From Firmicutes bacterium UBA995 (GTDB lineage: Bacteria > Bacillota > Sulfobacillia > UBA995), in assembly GCA_002291985.1 (NCBI GenBank), contig DBBB01000059.1, forward strand, positions 1 to 6,299: a stretch of 6,299 bases of DNA, given 5' to 3'. Below, in pieces: positions 1-5,375 of this stretch. The position numbers and the translations under genes are program-made. Position 1 is the first letter of the stretch. Every line of letters starts with the position of its first letter. A model generated the notes under the pieces. It was given only the letters and a program-made list of their open reading frames with translations, was not told the DNA's origin and made no database searches.

Positions 1-60
1 GTCAAGCCTTGCCCTGGCTGCCGAGAACGTGGACGTGGTTACCGTATCCCGTACGTCGGC
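1..60. other. Left edge, no feature recognised
   Basis: Sixty bases downstream of the permease stop. There is no T-run terminator and no start codon with a ribosome site. The plus-strand reading frame here merges with an antisense shadow of the permease and is not supported as a gene. Confidence 0.5.
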
Positions 61-1119
61 TTACATGCCCGCCAACGCGAAGAGCCACCGCATCACCACG
101 CCCGCGACCAGCCCGATGAAGGGGTCGGTGGCGGCGGTGACGACCGTCACCACTCCCGCCAGCACCGGATCGGCGGCCACCGCGAGGCGGATGTTGATCG
201 GGAAGGCCACGAGCGCGCCCAGCACGAACAAAAAGCCGGCAATGGACTCACTGGGAATGTACCTGGCAAGCACGGGCAGGAGACGGGCGGCCAAGATCAC
301 GGCCATGATTCCCATCATCAACATCCCCGAGATCCAGGGATCGGGAGCGGCGCCGGTCCCCGAGATGATCGCCTCGACGGGACCTCCCCCGAACAGCCCG
401 CTCAAGGCGTCACCCACTCCCGAGTACAGGGTGACATGGTCGACGTTCACCGGCACACCGGCCATATTGCCGGTAATGCCTGCATAAACGATGTTGCCGC
501 CGATCTGGAAGCAGACCATCGCCAGCGTGCCCCTGATGACGCTCGGCGATCGCAGGGCGAGCTTGATGGGCCGGATTCGCTCGATGGTCAGGTCAACGCC
601 GCCGGCCAGGGCGGCTCGCTTGCGGCCGGCCAGACTGACGACCGTGGCCAGGACGACGCTGGCCACGATGGTGTAAACCAGGTTGCCGTCGAAAAAGGCA
701 TAGACGAGGACCGCCGTGAGCATGGAACTGGCCCCCACCAGCGGCGATTTCTTCAGCATGTTGACGGCGACCACGGCGAGGATGATGCCCACGCCGGCCA
801 TCATGCCGTTCTCGATCGCCGGTCCGATAAAGCGGATGGTGGGTTCGATGAGACCCAGTCCTCCGACCACGATCATGATGATCCCGGTCAGAAACACGAT
901 GGTGCAACGTTCAAACCGGTCCTTGCCCATCGTGCCGGCCAGCACGATCGACTCGGCCTGGAAGGAAATGGGGGCAACAGAACGGAAGATGAAGGCGCCG
1001 GTCAGGCCGCTGGCAAAGGCCAAGGCCGATGGCAGGGCGGCGAAACCGAAAGACATCGCGAGAAGCCCCTGGGGAATGCCGTTGATCACGACGGCAATAG
1101 CCGCGAGCAAGTTCTCCAA
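61..1119 (-). CDS. NCS2-like nucleobase permease (xanthine/uracil/AzgA-type)
   Basis: Integral membrane protein of 352 residues, made of successive hydrophobic segments separated by short basic loops such as GRKR and ERIRPIK. It most resembles the NCS2 (nucleobase:cation symporter 2) superfamily, which imports purines or pyrimidines with protons. A glycine-rich break around residues 243-260 (GGGPVEAIISGTGAAPDP) sits where NCS2 proteins carry their substrate-binding half-helix. The protein is shorter than the usual 420-450 residues of NCS2 members, so it is a compact or divergent relative and its substrate cannot be named. The start is TTG at 1117-1119, supported by GGAGG nine bases upstream. 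Only 15 bases separate it from the phosphoribosyltransferase gene before it, so the two are almost certainly co-transcribed and probably work together: import, then ribophosphorylation of a base. The membrane transporter call is firm. The family is likely by motif and context. Confidence 0.75.
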   Translation of the reverse strand: MENLLAAIAVVINGIPQGLLAMSFGFAALPSALAFASGLTGAFIFRSVAPISFQAESIVLAGTMGKDRFERCTIVFLTGIIMIVVGGLGLIEPTIRFIGPAIENGMMAGVGIILAVVAVNMLKKSPLVGASSMLTAVLVYAFFDGNLVYTIVASVVLATVVSLAGRKRAALAGGVDLTIERIRPIKLALRSPSVIRGTLAMVCFQIGGNIVYAGITGNMAGVPVNVDHVTLYSGVGDALSGLFGGGPVEAIISGTGAAPDPWISGMLMMGIMAVILAARLLPVLARYIPSESIAGFLFVLGALVAFPINIRLAVAADPVLAGVVTVVTAATDPFIGLVAGVVMRWLFALAGM

Positions 1120-1134
1120 CCCGAGATCCCTCCG

Positions 1135-1692
1135 TTACCTTTCGAATACCGGCAAGTCCGCGAGATAGATGAGTTCCCCATCGTAGAAAGTGCCCTCTTT
1201 CAAGACGGCCGCCCTCCTCACCACCTCCGCTCCCGCCTGGCTGAGCAGCGCCTCAACTCCCTTGATGCTGCCGCCCGTTGACACGACGTCGTCTACTATC
1301 GCCACCCGGCTTCCTCGCAGGCGTTGCTCATCGACCCCGTCAAGCACGAGTTGTTGCGTACCGCGGGTAGTTATCGACCGGACCTCCTGCACCAGGGGAT
1401 CCTGCATGTATGCTTTGACCCCCTTGCGGCACACGATGTAACGCTTCAGCCCCAGCAGCGTCGACAGCACCTGCAGGAGCGGCACCACCTTGGCCTCGGG
1501 GCCCACCAGGCAATCAAGCCGGTCGTCACTGAGTCGGGCCGCCAGGTTGGCGGCACAGATGTTGACCAGCTCCGCATCGCCAAGCATGACGAAAGATGCG
1601 ATCCAGAGCCGCTCCCCTACCTGCACCACCGGCAACTCCCGCCGGAGACCGGCAATCGACAGACCATACGTCTTCTGTCCAACGTACTGCAC
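1135..1692 (-). CDS. Phosphoribosyltransferase, adenine PRTase (Apt)-like
   Basis: Soluble type I phosphoribosyltransferase of 185 residues. The PRPP-binding loop is clear at residues 130-142 (VAIVDDVVSTGGS): two acidic residues after a hydrophobic strand, then the S-T-G-G turn. An RKGVK segment at 89-93, in the position of the base/PPi-proximal loop of Apt-type enzymes, precedes it. Such enzymes join a free base to PRPP, giving a nucleoside monophosphate and pyrophosphate. The hood region that sets base specificity is not recognisable to me, so adenine, xanthine or another base are all open, and a regulatory role is possible. The start is GTG at 1690-1692 with GAGG seven bases upstream; no earlier in-frame start has a ribosome site. 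The gene lies 48 bases after the mgtC-like gene and 15 bases before the permease, suggesting a salvage pair. Confidence 0.8.
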   Translation of the reverse strand: MQYVGQKTYGLSIAGLRRELPVVQVGERLWIASFVMLGDAELVNICAANLAARLSDDRLDCLVGPEAKVVPLLQVLSTLLGLKRYIVCRKGVKAYMQDPLVQEVRSITTRGTQQLVLDGVDEQRLRGSRVAIVDDVVSTGGSIKGVEALLSQAGAEVVRRAAVLKEGTFYDGELIYLADLPVFER

Positions 1693-1740
1693 GACATCAC
1701 CTCGTTCGTGTCGGCACGGACTCCGGGCGAAGGCCCGCGA

Positions 1741-2463
1741 TTATCGTGGCAAGGGACTACCCGTGTGACGTGGCTCTTCGTGCCGGCCCAGGTCTACCAC
1801 TTGCCTACCCAGGTCTACCGCGACCACCGCCGATAGCGCGGCCAGGGCCCCGCCGAGTTCCAACAGGTCCAGCCGGGAAGGCAGGCGCACTCGCAGCTCG
1901 AGCAGCAGTTCACACGTCCCGCCGGCCGGGCGGACCTGCACGTCCCGGATGTCCACGCCCCGTGACCCCAGCAGCGAAGCTACCTCGCCGATCGCCCCCG
2001 GCCGGTCACGGATGGTTATGACGAAAGGCAAGTGCTCCCGCCCCGGCAACACCGCATCTTCCAGCCGCGACAGCACGACCAGGGTGATGAGCACGATGAC
2101 GGTCACTACTGCCGCCTCGGCGAACATGCCGATGCCGACGGCCAGGCCGATCCCTGCGACAACCCATAGCCCCGCCGCCGTGGTAAGGCCGCGCACGGTG
2201 GCACCCTCGCGGAGGATCGCGCCGGCGCCCAGGAAGCCTATCCCCGTCACCACCTGCGCGGCGATCCGTCCGGGGTCGCCGTCACCGCCCGCGACCCCGG
2301 CCACTACCAGCGACACCATCATCATCAGCGTCGAACCCAGGCAGACCAGGATGAAAGTGCGCAGGCCCGCCTGGCGCCCGCGCGCCTTCCGCTCAAGACC
2401 GACCAGGCCTCCAAGGATCACGGCCAGTCCCAGCTTGCTCAAGGCGTCGAAAAAGTCGATCAC
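1741..2463 (-). CDS. MgtC/SapB family membrane protein with C-terminal ACT-like domain
   Basis: Predicted protein of 240 residues. The N-terminal ~135 residues are the MgtC/SapB membrane domain. The GGLVGLER signature falls at 18-25, then TGIGFLGAGAIL at 73-84 and VRGLTTAAGLW at 90-100, with about four to five hydrophobic helices. From about residue 147 a soluble domain begins (FVITIRDRPGAIGEVASLL and onward), with the pattern of an ACT regulatory domain. Members are linked to Mg2+ homeostasis, but the transport role is unproven for the family, so no function beyond that is claimed. I chose GTG at 2463 rather than the longer GTG at 2487. It has a GAGGGGG ribosome site at good spacing, starts the protein at the usual family position, and overlaps the upstream stop codon as GTGA, implying translational coupling to the glycosyltransferase. 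Confidence 0.87.
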   Translation of the reverse strand: MIDFFDALSKLGLAVILGGLVGLERKARGRQAGLRTFILVCLGSTLMMMVSLVVAGVAGGDGDPGRIAAQVVTGIGFLGAGAILREGATVRGLTTAAGLWVVAGIGLAVGIGMFAEAAVVTVIVLITLVVLSRLEDAVLPGREHLPFVITIRDRPGAIGEVASLLGSRGVDIRDVQVRPAGGTCELLLELRVRLPSRLDLLELGGALAALSAVVAVDLGRQVVDLGRHEEPRHTGSPLPR

Positions 2464-3104
2464 CTGCCCCGCCCCCTCTGCCGCCACATGGCCCGGAGAA
2501 TGTCGCCGTACATACGGAGGCGAGCGCCGAAACCGCGGGTGAAACCCATCTTCTCTTCCTTCATCACGTGAGTCATTCGGGGCAACGAGACGGTGACGAC
2601 CCGGGCTCGTGCTCGTTCGGCGGCGCGGTTCAGCGTCACCTCCGTGCCGAAGCGCGCGAGGTCCAAGCCGCCAATCCCCTGCAGCAAGGACCGGAGCACC
2701 GCTCGCTGGCCGGACAGCCCGGGAGTTATTACCTGGGCCAGGTCGGTGAAGGTCCGCCCGCGCTCGAACACGCCGATGGTCATGTCGGCCTCGCCGGCAA
2801 GCACCGGCGAGAGCAGCCGCCGGACATGGTCCGCCTCGAGCCCGACCAGGTCGGCATCGAGCAGTAGCACCACCTCTCCGTCACTTGCGGCGATGGCCGC
2901 CTGGATGGCAGCTCCCTTGCCCCGATTCTGCGGCAAATCGATGACCCGGGCCCCGGCGCCGCTCGCCACGAGGGAGGTGCCGTCCCCCGACCCATCGTTG
3001 ACCACCAGCACCTCGGCGACGAGGGGCGACGCGACTATCGCCCGCACTACCTGCCCCACGGTGCGTTCTTCGTTATAGGCCGGTATCACCGCCGTTACGC
3101 GCAC
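2460..3104 (-). CDS. Glycosyltransferase family 2 (GT-A fold)
   Basis: Cytosolic glycosyltransferase of 214 residues with all core GT2 motifs. VIPAYNEE falls at 6-13 (start of the nucleotide-sugar fold), VVNDGSGDGT at 34-43, NRGKGAA at 60-66, and the metal-binding D-x-D at 83-85 (LLLDADL). The later section with GVFERGR and PGLSGQRA resembles the glucosyl-3-phosphoglycerate synthase/dolichol-phosphate-type branch of GT2, but donor and acceptor cannot be read from sequence. There is no membrane segment; the C-terminus is arginine-rich (RQRGRGR) and may touch membrane or nucleic acid. The start is GTG with GGGAGG seven bases upstream. It lies 86 bases after proS and its TGA overlaps the start of the mgtC-like gene. 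Single-domain members of this size occur widely in Firmicutes, and the likely role is in envelope or compatible-solute sugar chemistry. Confidence 0.88.
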   Translation of the reverse strand: MRVTAVIPAYNEERTVGQVVRAIVASPLVAEVLVVNDGSGDGTSLVASGAGARVIDLPQNRGKGAAIQAAIAASDGEVVLLLDADLVGLEADHVRRLLSPVLAGEADMTIGVFERGRTFTDLAQVITPGLSGQRAVLRSLLQGIGGLDLARFGTEVTLNRAAERARARVVTVSLPRMTHVMKEEKMGFTRGFGARLRMYGDILRAMWRQRGRGR

Positions 3105-3190
3105 TCCCCAACCTCCCGGAAATGTCGTTGCGTGCTGCTTTCATATTCCCCGCTTCTACCCGGCCTCCTCTAACGTCTGCCAACACCCGG
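3105..3190 (-). other. Gap between proS and the glycosyltransferase gene
   Basis: The 86 bases contain an AGGAGG with no usable start at the right distance, and the ribosome site of the glycosyltransferase. I see no hairpin with a T-run and no convincing promoter, so readthrough from proS is likely. Confidence 0.5.
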
Positions 3191-4663
3191 TCAGTAGGCT
3201 CGCCCGAATACCACCACTTCCCCGCCGCGACGGCCGCAGTGCACGCAGGGAAGGCCGCTCGCTTCGCGGCAAGCATCGGCGACCGGAGTCTGGACGCCGG
3301 GTAACGGCAGGCAACGGATGGTGGCGCCGGTCTCCGTCTTGACCCGGGATTCGCAGCCCGCGTCGCCACACCAGCCGGCGACGAGGAGACCCCGGCGTTC
3401 CTCCAGGGTAGTTCGGAAAGCCGCAAAATCCTGCACGATCCGTGTGTTCTCCATGGTGAAGGTCCACGCCTTGCGCCTCAGGGCTGTCTGCACCTCCTCC
3501 AGCAACTCGGCCAGGCGCCGGCTCACCCCCGCCATGGCGACTTCCTCGCGCGTGCCGTCGTCGCGCCGCGCCAGCACGACCCGACCGGCGGCCAGATCCC
3601 GGGGACCCAGTTCAATGCGGACGGGCACGCCCCGCATCTCCCACTCGTTGAACTTCCACCCGGGACTGTGCTCCTCCCGGTCGTCCAGTTTCACCCGGAA
3701 CTTCGCCGCGAGGTCGCCATGTAGTTGCCGGACCGCCTCCAGGACCTCCTGCCGCTGCCGCTGGGGCGCAATGGGGACTACGATCGCCTGCACGGGGGCC
3801 ACCCGCGGCGGCAGGACCAGCCCGCGATCATCGCCATGGCCCATGATCAGGGCGCCGATCAGCCGGGTGCTGACTCCCCAGGAAGTCTGCCACACGTGTT
3901 TCTGCTGCCCGTCGCGGTCGAGATACAGGATGTCGAAAACCTTGGCGAAGAACTGGCCCAGGTTGTGGGACGTGCCCGCCTGGAGCGCCTTGCCGTCAGA
4001 CATCAGCGCCTCCACCGTGTACGTCCGCAGCGCTCCCGCAAACTTTTCCGCCTCGGTCTTACGGCCCGGTACCACGGCCAGCGCCATGTCTTCCTCAAAG
4101 GTTTCCCGGTAGATGTCGAGCATCTGTAGGGTCTCGTGTTCTGCTTCCTGCTCGGTGGCATGACAGGTGTGCCCTTCCTGCCAGAGGAACTCGGTCGTGC
4201 GCAGGAAGGGCCGGGTGGCCTTCTCCCACCGCACCACGTTGCACCACTGGTTCAGGAGCATGGGTAGATCCCGCCAGGACTGAATCCATCGCGCATACAT
4301 GTGGCAGATCATGGCCTCGGAGGTCGGCCGGATGGCCAGCCGTTCCGCCAGTTCTTCTCCCCCGCCATGCGTCACCCAGGCCACCTCGGGGACGAAGCCT
4401 GCGAAGTGCTCCGCCTCCTTCTTCAAGAAGCTCTCGGGAATGAACAGCGGGAAGTAGGCGTTGGCATGTCCCGTGGCCTTGAACCGGGGATCGAGCGCCC
4501 CCTGGATCCGCTCCCAGATGCCGAACCCATACGGCCGGAATACCATGCAACCCTTGACCGGGCTGTAGTCCATCAACTCCGCCCTGGTCACCACATCCAC
4601 GTACCACTGGGAGTAGTCCTGGTCCCTGGGCGTGATCTCGCGGACGAAGACCTTGTCCTGCAT
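3191..4663 (-). CDS. proS: Prolyl-tRNA synthetase, zinc-domain (archaeal/eukaryote-like) type
   Basis: Class II aminoacyl-tRNA synthetase charging tRNA-Pro with proline, 490 residues. The catalytic core shows class II motif 1 region (VFRPYGFGIWERIQ, 41-54), the ATP/proline-binding RPTSE at 112-116, motif 2 with RWE (145-147) and RTTEFLWQEGHT (155-166), and motif 3 (GVSTRLIGALIMGHGDDRG, 263-281). The anticodon-binding domain starts near 292. A C-terminal zinc-binding domain follows, with cysteines at 432, 437, 473 and 476, and the protein ends in the conserved Ala-Tyr. The insertion (INS) editing domain of the long bacterial ProRS is absent, so this is the shorter archaeal/eukaryote-like type, found in a subset of bacteria. 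ATG at 4663 is chosen because GAGGTG lies seven bases upstream; an in-frame GTG at 4672 would sit inside that ribosome site. A proline T-box leader precedes the gene. Confidence 0.97.
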   Translation of the reverse strand: MQDKVFVREITPRDQDYSQWYVDVVTRAELMDYSPVKGCMVFRPYGFGIWERIQGALDPRFKATGHANAYFPLFIPESFLKKEAEHFAGFVPEVAWVTHGGGEELAERLAIRPTSEAMICHMYARWIQSWRDLPMLLNQWCNVVRWEKATRPFLRTTEFLWQEGHTCHATEQEAEHETLQMLDIYRETFEEDMALAVVPGRKTEAEKFAGALRTYTVEALMSDGKALQAGTSHNLGQFFAKVFDILYLDRDGQQKHVWQTSWGVSTRLIGALIMGHGDDRGLVLPPRVAPVQAIVVPIAPQRQRQEVLEAVRQLHGDLAAKFRVKLDDREEHSPGWKFNEWEMRGVPVRIELGPRDLAAGRVVLARRDDGTREEVAMAGVSRRLAELLEEVQTALRRKAWTFTMENTRIVQDFAAFRTTLEERRGLLVAGWCGDAGCESRVKTETGATIRCLPLPGVQTPVADACREASGLPCVHCGRRGGEVVVFGRAY

Positions 4664-4698
4664 GTAGCCCACCTCTCATCGCATCGGCGATCAACCGC

Positions 4699-4734
4699 AA
4701 AACACAAAGCCCGCCGCCGGAAGGGCGAAGGGCT
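4699..4734 (-). terminator. T-box regulated intrinsic terminator
   Basis: On the minus strand, AGCCC and then TTCGCC (4724-4734) pair with GGCGGC and then GGGCT (4708-4718) around the loop CTTCC (4719-4723): about five plus five pairs with one mismatch. The T-rich run TTTGTGTTTT (4699-4708) follows. The 5' arm and loop include the bases needed by the antiterminator, so the two structures compete. Readthrough should occur when uncharged tRNA-Pro binds the leader. Confidence 0.88.
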
Positions 4735-4954
4735 CGCGGTACCACCTTCCTTGGCAGGCATGCGCCTGCCCGCTCGTCGCAGACTGAGGTCTGCATCGGA
4801 TAACGGCCGAATGCCGGGCGGCCGGCCAAAGCCGACTGCCGACTCAGGGGTGGGTTGGCGCCGCATCCCCGCCGATCTCCCAGTCATGGACCGGCTTCCT
4901 GGTGGGAAGGCCGTGGCGCCTGGCCCCATCATTGCCCGAAACAGGCTGGATTAT
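4699..4954 (-). promoter_or_regulatory. T-box riboswitch leader of proS (likely tRNA-Pro sensing)
   Basis: The conserved T-box sequence is present at 4735-4748 (AAGGTGGTACCGCG, minus strand), containing the UGGN bulge that pairs with the uncharged tRNA acceptor end. GGAAGG (4746-4751) can pair with CCTTCC (4719-4724) to make the antiterminator, which is exclusive with the terminator hairpin just downstream. Directly before it is a perfect 7-bp hairpin (4753-4770, Stem III position), then another perfect 6-bp hairpin (4779-4794). In Stem I, GGGG (4924-4927) pairs with CCCC (4847-4850) and the two GGCGCC blocks (4915-4920 and 4857-4862) pair above it. The internal loop between them holds CCC at 4852-4854 followed by A, the place and context of a specifier codon, and CCC codes for proline. 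The leader sits between a promoter and proS. Presence of the T-box is near certain; the fold of Stem I is inferred by eye. Confidence 0.93.
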
Positions 4955-4960
4955 GGCCTA

Positions 4961-4989
4961 ATGTTAGCAAAGCCTTGACACCATGTCAA
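4961..4989 (-). promoter_or_regulatory. Sigma-A type promoter of proS leader
   Basis: On the minus strand a perfect -35 TTGACA (4984-4989) is followed by a 17-base spacer and a -10 TAACAT (4961-4966) that is preceded by TGC, an extended -10 element. Transcription would begin near 4954, immediately before Stem I of the T-box leader. The -35 box is one arm of a perfect inverted repeat (TTGACA, 3-base gap, TGTCAA; 4975-4989). Confidence 0.82.
4975..4989. repeat. Inverted repeat overlapping the proS -35 box
   Basis: TTGACA at 4975-4980 and TGTCAA at 4984-4989 form a perfect 6-bp inverted repeat with a 3-base centre. It covers the -35 hexamer and the first spacer bases of the proS promoter. It could be an operator for a dimeric regulator or a chance consequence of a good -35 box. 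It lies just outside the remnant IS end. Confidence 0.4.
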
Positions 4990-5005
4990 CGCAGTGCGTC
5001 TCCTT

Positions 5006-5058
5006 TTGTGAACGGACAGCGATATTGTCACGTTGTAAGCGGACAGCGACAATGTCAC
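5006..5058 (+). repeat. Two tandem 26-bp repeats at the IS end
   Basis: The repeats differ at only four of 26 positions and are offset by 27 bases, about two and a half helical turns. Each also contains a GACA...TGTC-type inverted pair. They probably are transposase binding sites of the dead element. Confidence 0.8.
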
Positions 5059-5196
5059 CATGAGGAGCGAAAACGGGTTGTCGGACAGGGAGGCAAGAAG
5101 AGTCTTCGTTATGGAGCGGGTGGTGAAGGGACAGCTGACGGTACGGCAGGGCGCCAGACTCCTAAACCTGGGCGAACGCCAAGTCAAACGCCTCAA
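5006..5196 (+). mobile_element. Remnant left end of an insertion sequence
   Basis: Two 26-bp direct repeats (5006-5031 and 5033-5058) match at 22 of 26 positions with a 27-base period. Both contain CGGACAGCGA and end in TGTCAC. They lie directly before the start codon of a transposase fragment. Subterminal repeats built around GGACA/TGTC just ahead of the transposase are what I would expect for the ends of ISNCY/IS1202-like elements, where transposase binds. Only this end is present. The element stops after roughly 190 bases, with no right end and no target duplication recognisable. Confidence 0.62.
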
Positions 5197-5251
5197 TGCT
5201 TCAATCTACGGCCCCGCGCGGGGGCCGACGTGGTCGGGAGCACGGACCTGA
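5060..5251 (+). pseudogene. Truncated IS transposase, N-terminal helix-turn-helix fragment
   Basis: An open frame of 63 codons whose first ~45 residues look like the N-terminal DNA-binding domain of a transposase. The segment from MERVVKGQLTVRQGARLL to NLGERQVKRL has the helix-turn-helix pattern seen in ISNCY/IS1202-type and related helix-turn-helix transposases (element name + V-G/R-Q-V-K-R-L). No catalytic DDE domain follows. After RQVKRL, at about 5193-5197, the reading frame runs into a CRISPR-repeat-like palindrome and stops at 5249-5251, so the last ~18 residues are not transposase sequence. No ribosome site precedes the ATG. Intact relatives have about 400 residues, so this is a remnant with at most a vestigial role, for example binding the repeats before it. 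Family assignment comes from motif memory and is moderately sure. Confidence 0.68.
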
Positions 5252-5294
5252 GTTCCGGATAACGTTTCAATCCGACGGCAACCACACTTGCGAC
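5198..5294 (-). CRISPR. Relic or orphan type I-C-like CRISPR mini-array (two units, one spacer)
   Basis: Unit 1 (5198-5229, 32 nt) reads on the minus strand as GTCGGCCCCC... ending in GATTGAAGC. It has a perfect 7-bp palindrome (CGGCCCC, loop, GGGGCCG; 5209-5227). The length, the GTCG start, the strong central stem and the ATTGAAAC-like 3' handle are those of type I-C repeats. Unit 2 (5264-5294, 31 nt) starts GTCGC and ends GGATTGAAAC on the same strand. Its middle is different but still contains a small hairpin (GCAA/TTGC). The 34 nt between them (5230-5263) is exactly a type I-C spacer length. The middle parts differ, so this is at best a decayed array. No further units are found at the expected spacing on either side and no cas gene is in the window. 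The main alternative is one orphan repeat plus a chance ATTGAAAC. Confidence 0.5.
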
Positions 5295-5375
5295 TCATGG
5301 ACCCGCAATCGTGAACTTTCTTCTGCATACGAACGTCTCAAAGATACGGAAATCGAACGAGGAGGGAACCAGCTG
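5252..5375 (+). other. Upstream region of the lipoprotein gene
   Basis: It contains the second repeat-like unit (5264-5294) and then the ribosome site AGGAGG (5360-5365). I could not find a convincing -35/-10 pair; weak candidates (TTGCGA at 5288, GATACG near 5343) lack a good partner. How this gene is expressed is therefore open. Confidence 0.4.

Noticed and set aside
29..487. Possible end of a plus-strand gene at the left edge
   Set aside because: Past the first ~20 codons it is clearly the antisense shadow of the membrane protein, and nothing in the edge part is a recognisable domain.
436..1281. Long plus-strand frame of 281 codons
   Set aside because: It lies antisense to the permease and PRTase, is rich in His/Asp/Gly/Arg, and has no ribosome site or recognisable motif; it is a GC-rich shadow frame.
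1724..1737. Hairpin CGGGC-GAAG-GCCCG upstream of the PRTase gene as a terminator
   Set aside because: The stem is only 5 bp and no T-run follows on either strand.
3073..3143. Small minus-strand leader peptide beginning at ATG near 3141
   Set aside because: The AGGAGG is about 18 bases away, too far, and the frame simply overlaps the glycosyltransferase start.
3318..4112. Long plus-strand frame of 264 codons antisense to proS
   Set aside because: Ser/Arg/Thr-rich composition typical of the reverse complement of a GC-rich gene; proS on the other strand is certain.
4664..4672. GTG start of proS at 4672
   Set aside because: This GTG lies in the ribosome site that serves the ATG at 4663.
5281..5350. 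Promoter for the lipoprotein gene
   Set aside because: Candidate -35 and -10 boxes do not pair at 16-18 bases with adequate matches.
5196..5375. Upstream 60-codon extension of the lipoprotein gene
   Set aside because: It would bury the signal peptide and lipobox inside the protein, and the ATG at 5376 has a good ribosome site.
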